A DNA stretch of 64,000 bases, from assembly GCA_914767885.1 (NCBI GenBank), contig CAJZBQ010000056.1, positions 884,001 through 948,000 of the forward strand, read 5' to 3'. Positions 1 through 10,067 of the stretch are shown here, piece after piece; position 1 is the first letter of the stretch; each line of letters opens with the position of its first letter. Made by a program: the position numbers and the translations under genes. Source of the DNA: Blepharisma stoltei (lineage: Eukaryota; Ciliophora; Heterotrichea; Heterotrichida; Blepharismidae). The notes under the pieces are model-generated. The model was not told the DNA's origin. It was given only the letters and a program-made list of their open reading frames with translations, and made no database searches.

Positions 1-274
1 TAATAAAATTTTTTTTGGAATTTAAAAAATCGCAATTCGTAAAATTGGAAAGTAAATATTAGTTTAATTTGTAAAATTAATTATAAAAAATGCAAGCTGC
101 TTAAAATTAAACAAAATAATTAGAGTTTTTCATAATATAAATAATCACTTATATATAAAAATATTTTTTATAAGAAATTTTTATATTAAAATTTTTTGTC
201 CACCAAGGAGAGTGGATTTTACCCAAAAAATAAGGATTTTCCAATGGTTTTGTACGCTCACGGTGTGGCGAGAG
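1..274 (+). mobile_element. Decayed MITE, right part (C/G-rich terminal family)
   Basis: The segment matches the body and right end of the intact MITEs in order: AT-rich core, a cacttatatat stretch, a degraded inner terminal repeat near 200-215, the ggattttccaatggtttt spacer word, and a degraded terminus ending gagag before TTA at 275-277. The left end lies outside the window. Many substitutions mark it as old. It lies in non-coding DNA. Confidence 0.75.
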
Positions 275-277
275 TTA

Positions 278-699
278 ACGAACTGAAATTAATATCAGCT
301 AAATTTAGTTTTAGTGAGCATGTGAATTTTGGCAAAACTTGTTCGCAAACCAAAATATTTGAGTGCTATTTTTTAGTTTTTCCAAGCGCAAATTTCTTCA
401 TTCACCAAGTTTTTCCTAATGTGAAGTTATTTAAAAATACCTCCCTACACACCTTCACCAGCTAACAAGATTATTTGTCAATACTTCCTTGTATGAATAG
501 AATCAAAAATGTTTATATAGATAGGCTATAACTGTTATACATATTTTATCAGCCTAAATTTTTTTCTATGAAAAGTATTTTATGACCTAGCCAAAAGAGA
601 TGGACTATGCAATATATTAGAAATTACTATAAATCTCATAGAAATTGCATAGAAGCGATTATTTGATAATATCTCTAATAAATATTATTATCAAAGATA
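278..699. other. AT-rich spacer without a supported gene
   Basis: No reading frame here has family support or a clear link to the downstream gene. A short open frame at 196-465 runs out of the decayed MITE and looks accidental. The stretch probably holds the promoter and perhaps a first exon of the leucine-rich-repeat gene. Confidence 0.4.
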
Positions 700-3300
700 A
701 GTAGTAAGATTTGGAGTGAGGCAAGAATGCGGATTTTGTGCTTGACGATCAATATCGTTTCATCAAGGATGGGGTGAGTTAAGAAAAACAGTGGAACTTT
801 TGCACGATAGGGTTGGATTTTATGCATATTCTTGGAATTGCTTTGCTCCAATAAGCAGTTCTGATCCATATTCTTATGTTAAATATTCGATTTCTTTTTT
901 CCGATCTACCTTTGCCGAAACAATACAACTGATTTTGCTCGATCCCAACTCTGAAACTCAAGATATCCAAAAATTATTTTGTTTTTCTGAATATACAAGA
1001 AACATGAAAAAGTCTGTTACTACACGATTTTTAAATACAATTTATATTCCACAAAATTTAATTTATAGCTTTGCCAATGAAATTGACAATCATGTCCATA
1101 TATACTAATTGCCCGAGGATGGCGCTATCTTGCGCCATCCTCTGGCAATTGAAAAAATGGTCCCACACCGGAATTGAGCCCACGTGTGGGGCCCATTTTG
1201 GTGCGTGGAAGTCGATGTTCTACACACACCAAAAAATGGCCCCACACGTGGGTTCAATTCCCAGTGTGGGGCCATTTTTGAATTGCCCGAGGATGGCGCA
1301 AGATAGCGCTATCCTCGGGCAATTAGTATAGCTATTCAACAGGCTTTCAATGACTTTTTAGCAAATAAAAGGTTTGAAAGAGCAGCAACTCTAGCTGATG
1401 CTTATCAAGAAAAAAATCCAAATATTGCACTTGAATTCCAAAATAGAATTGTTGAAGAAGTAAGCCCTATATTGCATAAATTAGCCAAAGAGTCATATTT
1501 ATTCAGTGCTTTTGATCAAAGTTTATCAAACGACAAAGACTTAGAGGCTGCATCATTTATTGAGCATATGCCTGTAAGCTTCAGAGACACTCTAAGTGAA
1601 GTATACCACCAAAGCCAAGAAAAGGTAAAAATCCAGCAACAAGAAAAAGAACTTCAAAAAGCAAAGCAGATTGAACAAGAAATTGAAATTCAAAAGCAGC
1701 AGCGAACTCAATTAGCAACTGTTTTTGATGGATATAGAAAAAGAGACAATTCTATTGATTCCTTTCTGTCATTCATAGAACAAGACACTGAAGCAAGATA
1801 TTTTAGAATTGCAGATAAAGATATTCAAACTGAGTGTGATTTGTTTGGAGTTGATTTTTTTAGACCTCTTTCTTTTTCTATGCTATTTAATCCACAAATA
1901 GTTCACTTACAAATTATCAAGTTTTATCTTGGGGATGATGAATTGATCCTTTTAGCTGAAATGGTAAGAAGAAATAGAGTTTTAAGAATCTTGGAGTTTC
2001 AAAGCAATCTCATTGGAGATAAGGGAGCCATTGCTTTAGGAAAAGTGCTAGAATTGAATTCTTGTCCTAGTCTTAGTATTCTTCATTTGGAGCAAAATCA
2101 AATTGGCGATCAGGGAGCCGTAGCTCTTGCTCAAGGACTGCGGAATCACTCTAATCTCCAAATACTTCATATTTCTAGCAATAAAATTAAAGATGATGGA
2201 GCTATTGCGTTGAGCCTAGCTCTCAAAGAGAATTCAGCACTTCAAGAGCTATATTTTACTCCCCCTTTTAAAATTGGAATAAATAGAGAGCAAGGTTTAC
2301 ATTTTTGGGCAAACCAACTCTTTTAAATCGAAATAAAATTTAATTTTCCAGTAGAAATTGCTATATTCTAAAACAATAATTTATATGTAAATAGCTTTGA
2401 TGCCCAATTTTATGTGCAAATCAAAAAAATTGTGTATATGCTTCCTATTATTCAAAAATACAAACAATATAGGAAATTTAAATTTAAATTTAAATTTAAT
2501 TTTTTAAAAATTTATAAATTTTTCATATATATTTTTTGTTCGCCGCCTTTAAATTGAAGCTGTTTATTATTAAAATCAAAGGAGGAGATTAGTAGCAATC
2601 AAATTCAAGACGAAGGAGCGACTGCTCTTGGAGAGGCTTTAAAAGTCAACTCTACTTTGGTTGCTTTAGATGTTTCCTTCAATCATATTGGCAATGATGG
2701 ATCTGCTAAAATAGGAGAAGGGCTTAAGTTAAACTCTTCCCTTAAAAACTTGAATATTGCAGGGAACAAGTTAGAAAATAATGATTCTATGGGAACAACG
2801 CAATGAATGATGCTTAATGATGCGCTTCAAGGTTTAAATCTCGATAAAATTCATTTTCATAGTGAAGGAGCTCAAGCCTTACTCCCCCCCCCCCCCTCCG
2901 TGAGCGAACAAAAAAATTTTTGTTCGCTCACGGAGGGGGGTTAATTTTTTTTTTTTTAAAAACAATTTATATATAAATTTTATAAAAAATATTTTTTTTC
3001 GAAATTTAAAAAAATCCTAATTTGCAAAAATTGGGAAGCAAATATTAATTTAATTTGCAAAATTTATGTTTTAAAACGCAATTTGTTTAAAATTAAACAG
3101 AATTAGCTCTAGATTTCATTATACTAATTATCACTTATATATCCAAATTTTTTTCCATAAAAAATTTTTTCTATTAAAAAAATTTTTGTTCACTCACGGA
3201 GGGTGGGTTTTTGGTCAAAAAATGGCGATTTTTCTAATGGTTTTGTTCGCTCACGGAGGGGGGGGGGGAGTTAAAAAAATACTCGACCTTCAAAGAATAA
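700..3300 (+). CDS. Leucine-rich-repeat (RNI/NLRC type) protein, interrupted by three IESs
   Basis: Exons 719-1100, 1329-2258, 2592-2881 and 3274-3300 join in frame. From residue 791 on this gives about 518 residues. The N-terminal third is not recognised. A Gln/Glu-rich coiled coil follows (1610-1730), then ribonuclease-inhibitor-type repeats with the pattern GDKGAIALGKVL, GDQGAVALAQGL, DDGAIALSLAL, QDEGATALGEAL, each preceded by an LxxLxLxxN strand. The repeat register continues without loss across the 2259-2591 insertion, strong evidence that it is removed. One in-frame TGA is read as Trp. Such repeats usually form a binding surface; the partner is unknown. The start is uncertain: a stop at 698-700 closes the frame, but a possible 16-nt intron (701-716, gt...ag) would create an ATG from base 700 plus 717-718. 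No other ATG lies before 791 in this frame. Confidence 0.7.
1101..1328. repeat. IES, ~230-bp nested-palindrome hairpin class, in the LRR gene
   Basis: The ends are inverted copies of TACTAATTGCCCGAGGATGG. Each arm is itself a palindrome (gaggatggcgc/gcgccatcctc). The inner part is a second palindrome of cccacacgtgggttcaattcc type. TA flanks both sides, and removing 228 nt restores the frame. Confidence 0.85.
2259..2591 (+). mobile_element. IES, MITE of the TTTAAATTG family (degenerate), in the LRR gene
   Basis: Starts CTCCCCCTTTTAAAATTGG after TTA and ends with a degraded GGAGGAGA before TTA. An inner terminal-like word (cctttaaattgaagc) lies at about 2545. The core is AT-rich. Excision leaving one TTA joins two leucine-rich repeats in register (F-S-S-N-Q). 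Confidence 0.85.
2882..3273 (+). mobile_element. IES, MITE copy 1 of the CCGTGAGCGAAC family, in the LRR gene
   Basis: Full-length copy. It has C-run plus CTCCGTGAGCGAACAAAA, an immediate inverted copy forming a hairpin, TTAA, an AT-rich core, an inner TTTTTGTTCACTCACGGAGGG, a spacer with ggtcaaaaaatggcgatttt, and a terminal inverted repeat ending GGGAG. The flanking duplication is TTA. Removal leaves the last eight codons of the gene ending at TAA 3298-3300. Confidence 0.92.
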
Positions 3301-3739
3301 TAATTAATTTTAACTTTAGAAAACTTGCTAAAACATATTATGGCTCTAGACGATCTTGGCTATGTTTATTGATATTTCCTGACGGGAAAAATGACTTTGG
3401 CTTAACAAACTCCCTAATTTGGGGAATTGGATTGACCAATATAGGCTGGTTGAACCAAAATCCTTTTTCCGTAGGGAAAGATCAGGAAATCAAGCCGAAA
3501 TCATGCTCGCGTTATAATCTATTAATCACTTATTACTCATAATTGAATTATTTTCTTAGTATCAATAACTGATTGGGCCCATTATCTTTTCTCTCTTCTA
3601 AGTTCAATAATTCATTTTCAAAAGCTGCAGCGAGTAGGAAATCTTATTCAATCTTTTTATGTTGATAGTTAAACTTTTATTTATCCTAATTTCTGTTAAT
3701 ATTAGCTTAAAAGTCTATAGAAATTTATAATCTATAAAT
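3301..3739. other. Intergenic spacer
   Basis: Between the LRR gene and the ADP-ribosyltransferase. I see no recognisable gene, repeat or RNA here; the open frame from 3186 begins inside the MITE and is accidental. Confidence 0.5.
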
Positions 3740-5317
3740 ATGGAGACAGTAAAAATTGTGTGGCACGATCCAGACATACACAACTCAGAGAATTCTTTTT
3801 ATACAGAAATCCTTCCTTTTACCTATGATTTAAAAGCATTTTCTGAAGCAGAAGAAACCATCAGGTTCTTGCAGTCCGAAAATAATCCATGGATACTGGT
3901 GACTTCGGGCAGAAAAGGTGAGGAATTGGTTAGCCATGTCTGCGATAATCCAAATGTTATAGGGATCATCATTTTTTGTAAGAATAAGAAAAAACACCAA
4001 GAATGGACACATATGTACCCAAAAGTAGAAAAAATAGAAACACAAGGATTTGAAAACGTCCTCGACCATGCTTCCAAAATTTTTAGTACCCGTGTGATGA
4101 AATCTGCTTTTGATTTAAGCGAAAATTCTACAGGAATAAAGATTTTGAATAATGCAGTCGATCCAAGTGGAACTTTAAACCAAAGTAGCAGTCCAGACTA
4201 TTATCATCACATGCAAAGTGAGCTTGAAATGAGCTTCTTAATGGTCATCAGACTAGCTTTAAAAATTAAAAAAGTAGATAGAGATAAGGTTTTAGCAGAA
4301 TTTTTATCTTTAAATCCATCAAACGAAGTTAAAAATGCTTTTAAAGCAGGTAAAAAAGACTTAATAAAGTCAATTGTATACCTTTACTCAACAAACATGG
4401 TATTTTTTATGCTAAATCAATGCTATGCGAGAAATGAATACCATAAAGTTATGAATGTAACAGCTGCCTTAATGTTTGCGTTAAAAGCTAGAGCAGCTTC
4501 CTTTATGCTTAATGAAGAAACTGCACTTTATAGAGGCGCAAATCTTACAGAAGTGCAAATAAATGACTATGAAATTGGCAAATCAGGATTCTGGAGTGCT
4601 TTTACTAGTACATCTAAAAATGAAGCTGTCTCAAGAAATGATGATTTCGGAGGAAATGTACAATTTGAAATTTACCTGTCAGGAATAAGACCTCATCCTC
4701 ATATCGTTATTCCAGCAGGGTGATCAATGGTAACATCGGAAAATGAAGTCCTCTTGCTTCCTTATTTTCCGTTCAAAGTGGAAGCAATCCATAAAGATCT
4801 TACTCCCTTTTAAATTGGAGCAAATCATCGATAAAACTTGCAATTTTTAGGTACTTTAACCATGAAAATACTAATTTTTATAAAATTATTTTTGATGGAA
4901 AAGTGTAATTCGAATTATATTTAAATAATTTTTCACACTGAATCGAATAATGTTTTTAATTAATTTCGAAAAATAAATCAAAATTCAAAGTATTATATTT
5001 TTTTAAAATATTTATTGGAAAAATTTGATATAGTTAGTTGCTTGGTTTTAAACATTGCAACTTGCACATGGAATCTTTTCGACGTGTGAAAAGATGATTC
5101 CACATGTAAGTTGCATTGTTCAAAAACAATCAACTTACGATATAATTTTTTTAAAATAAAAAATTAACCCTCTTTAAAATTTTTTCCCAATTTAAAGGGG
5201 GCTATTACTGACAATTACAACACATATACAAAAATAGTTGTCAGGCAAGATGAAAATCATCCTTCCCTTGCACTTGACAGCGAAGTTCTTTTAAATTACT
5301 GACTTGAAAAAATATAG
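3740..5317 (+). CDS. Mono-ADP-ribosyltransferase, R-S-E type, interrupted by one MITE
   Basis: The joined protein (3740-4802 plus 5208-5317) is 390 residues. The C-terminal half has the three signature pieces of arginine-type ADP-ribosyltransferases: the NAD-binding Arg in LYRGANL, the Ser strand in FTSTSK, and the acidic ExE loop in ENEVLLLPYF. An in-frame TGA (Trp) falls just before the third motif, so a standard code would truncate the catalytic glutamates. The N-terminal half (about 150 residues) is not recognised; its alternating hydrophobic segments suggest an alpha/beta fold. These enzymes transfer ADP-ribose from NAD to protein residues. No signal peptide is visible, so it is probably cytosolic. 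The helical ORF that follows three bases after the stop could be a C-terminal part of the same gene if an unseen short intron joins them. Confidence 0.85.
4803..5207 (+). mobile_element. IES, degenerate TTTAAATTG-family MITE with a nested hairpin
   Basis: Starts CTCCCTTTTAAATTGGAGC after TTA and ends cccaatttaaagggggcta before TTA. Another palindromic element (5036-5145) sits inside. Removal leaving one TTA restores the end of the ADP-ribosyltransferase domain. Confidence 0.85.
5036..5145. repeat. Nested palindromic element inside the 4803-5207 MITE
   Basis: Inverted arms ttagttgcttgg / caacttac surround inverted gcaacttgcacatggaatc / gattccacatgtaagttgc. TA occurs at both ends. The same ttagttgctt start and tggaatcttttc word recur at 58971-59090. 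Confidence 0.65.
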
Positions 5318-5320
5318 ATA

Positions 5321-6012
5321 ATGTTTCAATTCCATTCCACAATCTTTGTAAAAAAATTAAGAGAAAAATTTCCGAATCTATAAGCTTTTCAACCTATTTT
5401 TATAATAGAAATCCACAAACAGAAAGAACTCAATTTGAAACTGAGCTGGAGAGCACAATAACTTGGGTTTACGAGTGAGTATTGGAGAATTCATATGGTG
5501 CTTCTTTAAGCTCAAATGCATCGATAATAAACTATTGGAAAACATTAAAGCAAGACATTATAATGGCCATGGCAAAACACATAAGGAAAAAAATTAATGA
5601 AATTTTTGGCCTGGACTTTAAAGATATGAAGCAAAATCTCGTAAAAATAATGAATGATGAGATAAAAACAACATCTGAAATCCCTTTGGAGCAAAATATC
5701 GTAAAAATAATGAATCATGAGATAATAGCAACATTTGAAATCCCTTTGGATTTACTTTTAAACTGCATTAAGCCCATTTTTAAAGAAGCTGAGGAGCATC
5801 TTACACAGTCAGATTATCCAAATAGTAGCCGTGAGAATAATAAATATATTAACCATTTTAATAAAACTGTAGTAGCTGCTATGAGACTTGTAATGGCAGG
5901 AGAAAGGCTAGCTATTATTGATAGAACTACAAATGAACTTCAAATTAGGCTGAGAAAGCAGCTCAAATTATTGAAGATTAAGGTTTCGAAAGTTCTCGGT
6001 GAAATATTTTAG
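5321..6012 (+). CDS. Helical protein with a 60-bp internal tandem repeat; function unknown
   Basis: The frame that ends at 6012 is open back past 5320, and TGA occurs at 5476 as Trp. No ATG lies in this frame before 5551. An ATG at 5321 reaches it only if a 14-nt gt...ag segment (5348-5361) is an intron, shorter than the usual 15-16 nt, so the start is uncertain. The protein is rich in Lys, Ile, Asn and Glu and looks all-helical. Residues around KQNLVKIMNDEIKTTSEIPLE are repeated once with few changes (DNA 5631-5690 and 5691-5750). Its position three bases after the ADP-ribosyltransferase stop makes a fused C-terminal extension of that gene a real alternative. Confidence 0.5.
5631..5750 (+). 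repeat. Two tandem 60-bp units inside a coding region
   Basis: The unit starting gcaaaatctcgtaaaaataa occurs twice back to back with a handful of substitutions and preserves the reading frame (20 codons each). Confidence 0.9.
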
Positions 6013-6126
6013 TGCTTATTTTGATTCGCTTAATATAAATAAATTTGAATTGATATTTCAGAAGTTAAACATAATTTTATCTTTCAAATACTTGAACTGG
6101 AACAAATATTTCTAAACTATTAATAA

Positions 6127-7821
6127 TTATTGTGTTTTCCGATCCTCTTCTAAAATTACTTTTCTCGCTAAGTCAAACCTGAAGAGTTTATTTCTCTTTA
6201 AAATAAAATAAACTGAGTTTCCAAACTCAACTCCGTAGCTTAAAATTTTTAAATCCTGCCTATCACTTTTTCTAATTTGTGTCCAGTGATCCATATCTTC
6301 TTCAGGATTCTGTTCATAAAGAAATCCTGGTTTTTCATAGACATAAATTCTCCCATTTCCTTTGAATATAGTTTTTTTGCTTCTATCTTTAAGTGGAAGC
6401 ACATTTTGATGGCAATTTTCAGATATATCATATTGATAAACCCCTGGTATGCCTGCGCCGGAATAATAAATAAAATTGAAATAGCTAGCACAAGTAATAT
6501 AAGCTGTTGGAATTTCTAAGGGTTTTAAACTCACTCATTCGTTTTTAATTAAATCATATTTTTGAACATTTTCCATATCATACCCATTATTACCTCCAAA
6601 AGCATACACAAATTTATCTAACACTCCTCCATCAGCAAAAAAATCATCACACATTTGTTAGCAAAAAAAATAATTTTTTTTATTTTCCAGTCATTTAGAA
6701 ATTTTGACCAATTTTTAAAAAATGGACATTTATTGATTCGAATTTGACGTGTCAAGATGCCTTCCATATGTGGAATCTACATGTTTCAGCATATGGAATG
6801 CAGTTCGGCGCATCAGACTCGAATCCATTAGTGTACCTTATTAAAAATAGGGCAAAAATTTCCAAAAGATTATATATTTGTTACCAGTAATTATATAAAC
6901 GTAACAAATCTCTAACTAATCTTATTAAATTTATGCATTCTTATTTTTAAAATATAAATGCTTAATTAAAATCAATTTGCTATTTTTCAATTTTTAAATT
7001 AATTATATTTAACTTTAAAAAGATATAAAATCTATAGCCATCCTTCATATGAGAAAAAAAAATTCACAAAAAGTGGATAAATAAATTAATCCAGCAAATG
7101 TGCAGCTTATGCCTTGGACAAGATATTTAGCTTGATATAATTCATCAATAATAAAAGTTGTTCCGGAGTAGATGCCGTGATTTCTACTTCCATAGCAAAA
7201 TATATTACCATTAGGAAGCAAGCACATAGAGGTATCCTTCGGAGGATTTTCTAAATTTTCTATTTTTATTTCTCTGAGAGAAAAATCCTCAAGATTATAG
7301 GTAATTATTGTTGTTGATCTTGGCTTAAAGCAAGAAATTTTGCTCTTAATGGCTTCACTTGAGAATTCATTACAAGGAATGTCAATATTTACCTCTGTAG
7401 AAGCTGCTACTATTTCTTTTATATGCTCTTGTGTTGAATATCTTCGGATTTCATCTAAATTTACAGTGCTCCTTGCCACTGGATCGCTTAAAATGAGGCT
7501 TTGTATAATTTCTTCAATCTTTCCTATTTCTTTGTTAATTTTTTCAACAGTTTGATTTAATTGAAAATTCAGATTCTTAATTTCGTTATAAATATTTGTA
7601 GTAATTTTTGCTCTTTCTTGGGAAAGCTCTTCAATTTTTTGCGCGAGCTCAAAAATTATGACTTCTGATTCAGTATTTTTAAAAGCTTTAAGCTGATGAG
7701 CTGCAAATGAAACTATTTCTAGATGGTTTAGTACATGGTCTTTGCAGATCCCAAGTGCATAATTTTGACAACTGCAAACGAAATCAGAAGCTGAAAGGCA
7801 TCCTTCAATATGGCACTTCAT
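6127..7821 (-). CDS. B-box zinc finger / kelch-repeat protein, interrupted by one IES
   Basis: Exons 7821-7035 and 6620-6127 join to 426 residues. The N-terminus has a B-box-like Cys/His set (CHIEGC, CSCQ, C-x2-H, H-x2-H), followed by a coiled coil of about 70 residues. A beta-rich region follows with kelch-type YAFGG...VQKYDLIKNEW and further Tyr/Gly strands. TGA is Trp in NEW. This layout (B-box, coiled coil, kelch) is typical of protein-interaction scaffolds or ubiquitin-ligase adaptors; no RING is seen. The kelch strand YAFGGNNG is intact only after removal of 6621-7034. A decayed second copy lies directly upstream. Confidence 0.75.
6621..7034. mobile_element. IES in the kelch gene (decayed MITE with inner hairpin)
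   Basis: TA-flanked. The left end ACACTCCTCCATCAGC resembles the C-rich MITE terminus, and the right part resembles the MITE core on the minus strand (aatctctaactaatcttatt). A palindromic piece lies at 6734-6830. Removing 414 nt gives a 426-codon frame with an intact kelch strand. Confidence 0.75.
6734..6830. repeat. Nested imperfect palindrome inside the kelch-gene IES
   Basis: Outer arms attcgaatttgacg / cagactcgaat and inner arms gccttccatatgtgg / cagcatatggaatgc. It is similar in style to the nested hairpins at 5036 and 56040. Confidence 0.55.
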
Positions 7822-7959
7822 TTTTATTTTGAGTATTAGCTATATAACGAGTTTTAATTTTCAGGAATTTTAAATTATGCAGCTGCTGCTCTATATTTTG
7901 CTTAAAAATCTCTTTCTTTAGCTCATGCCATTATTAAATTCCTTATTAATTTTGGTTAT

Positions 7960-9005
7960 CTTAAATTAGGGATGCTATAAATAATAAAATATTTACTACC
8001 TGTCATGGACTATTTCCTTTGCTAAATCTCCTGAGCATCAAAATCAACTTGATAAAGCTCCTTTTTTTTAAAAAATAGATTGAATTTCTAAACTCAGCAT
8101 TAGGGTTTAAAAATCGAATATCTACCTTATCGCTTCCATCTTATTTTCGTTCAAATACTATGTCTTCTGCATGATTTAGCTCATAGATAAATCCAGCTTA
8201 TCATTTACAAAGATTCTCCAATTTCCTTTAAATACTCTTTTTTGTTTATATCTCTAACACCCCTCTTGTGAGGAGTCAACCATTGCACAAGTGAGCAAAA
8301 TTTACTTTAATATATAAAATTTTTATATATGAACTATGATAATTATAATGAAATCTTTTGCTAATTCTATTAAATTTAAATGGCTTGCATTCTGATTTTT
8401 AAATTTATAACTTATAACTTAACTTTTACCGCTTCGTAATGAAGCATTTCTCTCTTTTTATTCAAAAATTCTTCACCATCATTAACTTCTTTGCATCACC
8501 ATCATCATCTTCAACTACAACAGTAGCATCGTCAAAAAACCACAGCATCAACAACAACACAACAAAATAAAAAATTTCAGCATCAATAACAAGTATTACA
8601 AACTCCATCAAGCCTCATCTTCATCTTCAGATGCTCCATGCAAAATCCACAAAACTCCATTTGCTAATGTAGCACCAGCTCGAACCTCCGAAGCCAGCCA
8701 TCAACATACAGAACCAACATTTGTGAATTCTCTATGTACCCATGCATCTCTGCATGAAATCAAGCATCACGATAATTCCCTCCGTCTTTGGCACTTTCGC
8801 GCCATTTTGTGCTAGATTAAAGAATTATTTAAATTTATAAATCAAAATATTTTTACCTTAAAATTTTGAAAATTCAACAAAAATATTTAAAAGCTAATCC
8901 GCTTTGGTTAGCGAGTTGAAAACTTTGCTTGCTATAGAGTAGAGAAGAAGTATGATGACATTTTGATGGCGATCTTTAAATATATCATATTGATAAACCC
9001 TTTAA
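7960..9005 (-). pseudogene. Decayed kelch-gene copy split by old MITE insertions
   Basis: On the minus strand 8040-8260 resembles the neighbouring kelch gene: AEFRNSIYFLKKR against VEFGNSVYFILKR, and GFIYEL against GFLYEQ. TAA and TAG stops and frame changes break it. The match resumes at 8945-9000 (acattttgatggcgatcttt against the gene's 6402-6421), with a decayed insertion in between. No intact frame remains. Confidence 0.7.
8266..8940 (-). mobile_element. Decayed insertion inside the kelch pseudogene
   Basis: It contains MITE-like words on the minus strand (gataattataatgaaatctt, gctaattctattaaattt) and a low-complexity ATC/AAC-rich stretch (8470-8640). The far end reads ccgctttggttagcgag. 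It interrupts the kelch-like homology. Confidence 0.5.
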
Positions 9006-9240
9006 GAGCAAATAAATTTTGTTTAATCTAATTATTTTATATAAAATATTTTTATATATAATTAACAATTTTCATAAAGAGATCTCTAGCTAACTATATT
9101 AAATTTTATACAGCTTGCATTTTATAAATTAAATTATATTTCTTTTCAAATATTTGTAAATTGAAAAAAAAATGAACCCTTTTTCAGAGCGTGCATAAAT
9201 CTTTCTCCCCTTAAAGAGGCTAGCAAGCGAAATAATTATA
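9006..9240 (-). mobile_element. Decayed MITE remnant
   Basis: It resembles the MITE core in reverse orientation (tttataaattaaattatatt, cataaagagatctctagct), with degraded ends near ctttaagagcaaa and cttaaagaggctagcaag. Confidence 0.5.
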
Positions 9241-9257
9241 TTCAGTTTTATTACTTA

Positions 9258-9645
9258 CTCCCCCCCCCCCCTCCGTGAGCGAACAAAAAAATTTTGTTCG
9301 CTCACGGAGGGGGGTTAATTTTTTTTTTTTAAAAAAAATTTATATATAAATTTTATAAAAAATATTTTTTTCGAAATTTAAAAAAATCCTAATTTGCAAA
9401 AATTGGGAAGCAAATATTAATTTAATTTGCAAAATTTATGTTTTAAAACGCAATTTGTTTAAAATTAAAACAGAATTAGCTCTAGATTTCATTATACTAA
9501 TTATCACTTATATATCAAAAATTTTTTCCATTAAAATTTTTTCTATTTAAAAAAATTTTTGTTCACTCACGGAGGGTGGGTTTTTGGTCAAAAAATGGCG
9601 ATTTTTCTAATGGTTTTGTTCGCTCACGGGGGGGGGGGGGAGTTA
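9258..9645 (+). mobile_element. MITE copy 2 of the CCGTGAGCGAAC family
   Basis: Full-length and nearly identical to copy 1: hairpin left end, TTAA, AT-rich core, inner inverted-repeat word, spacer and G-run terminus. Flanked by TTA. It sits in non-coding DNA beside the kelch pseudogene, so excision there would be neutral for coding. Confidence 0.92.
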
Positions 9646-10067
9646 GCACGAATAATTAAAACTTTTCGATCTCAAAGTTTTGCCATTTTCAGCGAAATAG
9701 GTTTAAATCTTTATATCTTTCGACCCATTTTCACATTTATTAGGATGAGAGATATATCTTCATATTTTTTATCAAGGAAATATTACTTATTATCATTTTA
9801 AAGCAGAATAAATGCATCTAATCTTCCCAAAAATCAAAATTTTCTGATTCAGATTAAATGCGTTAAGTCGCGTACCAGAATAGTCCTGAATCAGTTGTTG
9901 CAAATGGATGTTTATGAAAAAACTAATTATTATTCTTCCAATATTAAATGCAAAGTCTTCGCTGCATTCAAAGAGTGCAAACTTTTCTAATCAGATCTGA
10001 TCGGTTAAAACCTTTATCAATTGCAAAATAATTTGATAATAATAATTAATTCCTAGACTACTAAGTC
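9646..10067. other. Intergenic spacer upstream of the NBR1-like gene
   Basis: AT-rich; I see no gene. It should contain the promoter of the NBR1-like gene. Confidence 0.45.

Noticed and set aside
1071-1331. Open frame across the hairpin at 1101-1328
   Set aside because: It is read-through of a perfect palindrome and gives mirrored peptide words; removal of the hairpin is better supported.
3186-3542. Open frame starting [12 protein letters not shown], repeated at 9559-9801 and 59858-60931
   Set aside because: These starts lie in the MITE right end (inner repeat, spacer and G-run) and simply read the repeat; the frame has no coding bias and ends in unrelated DNA. In tRNase Z only the part after the MITE is real.
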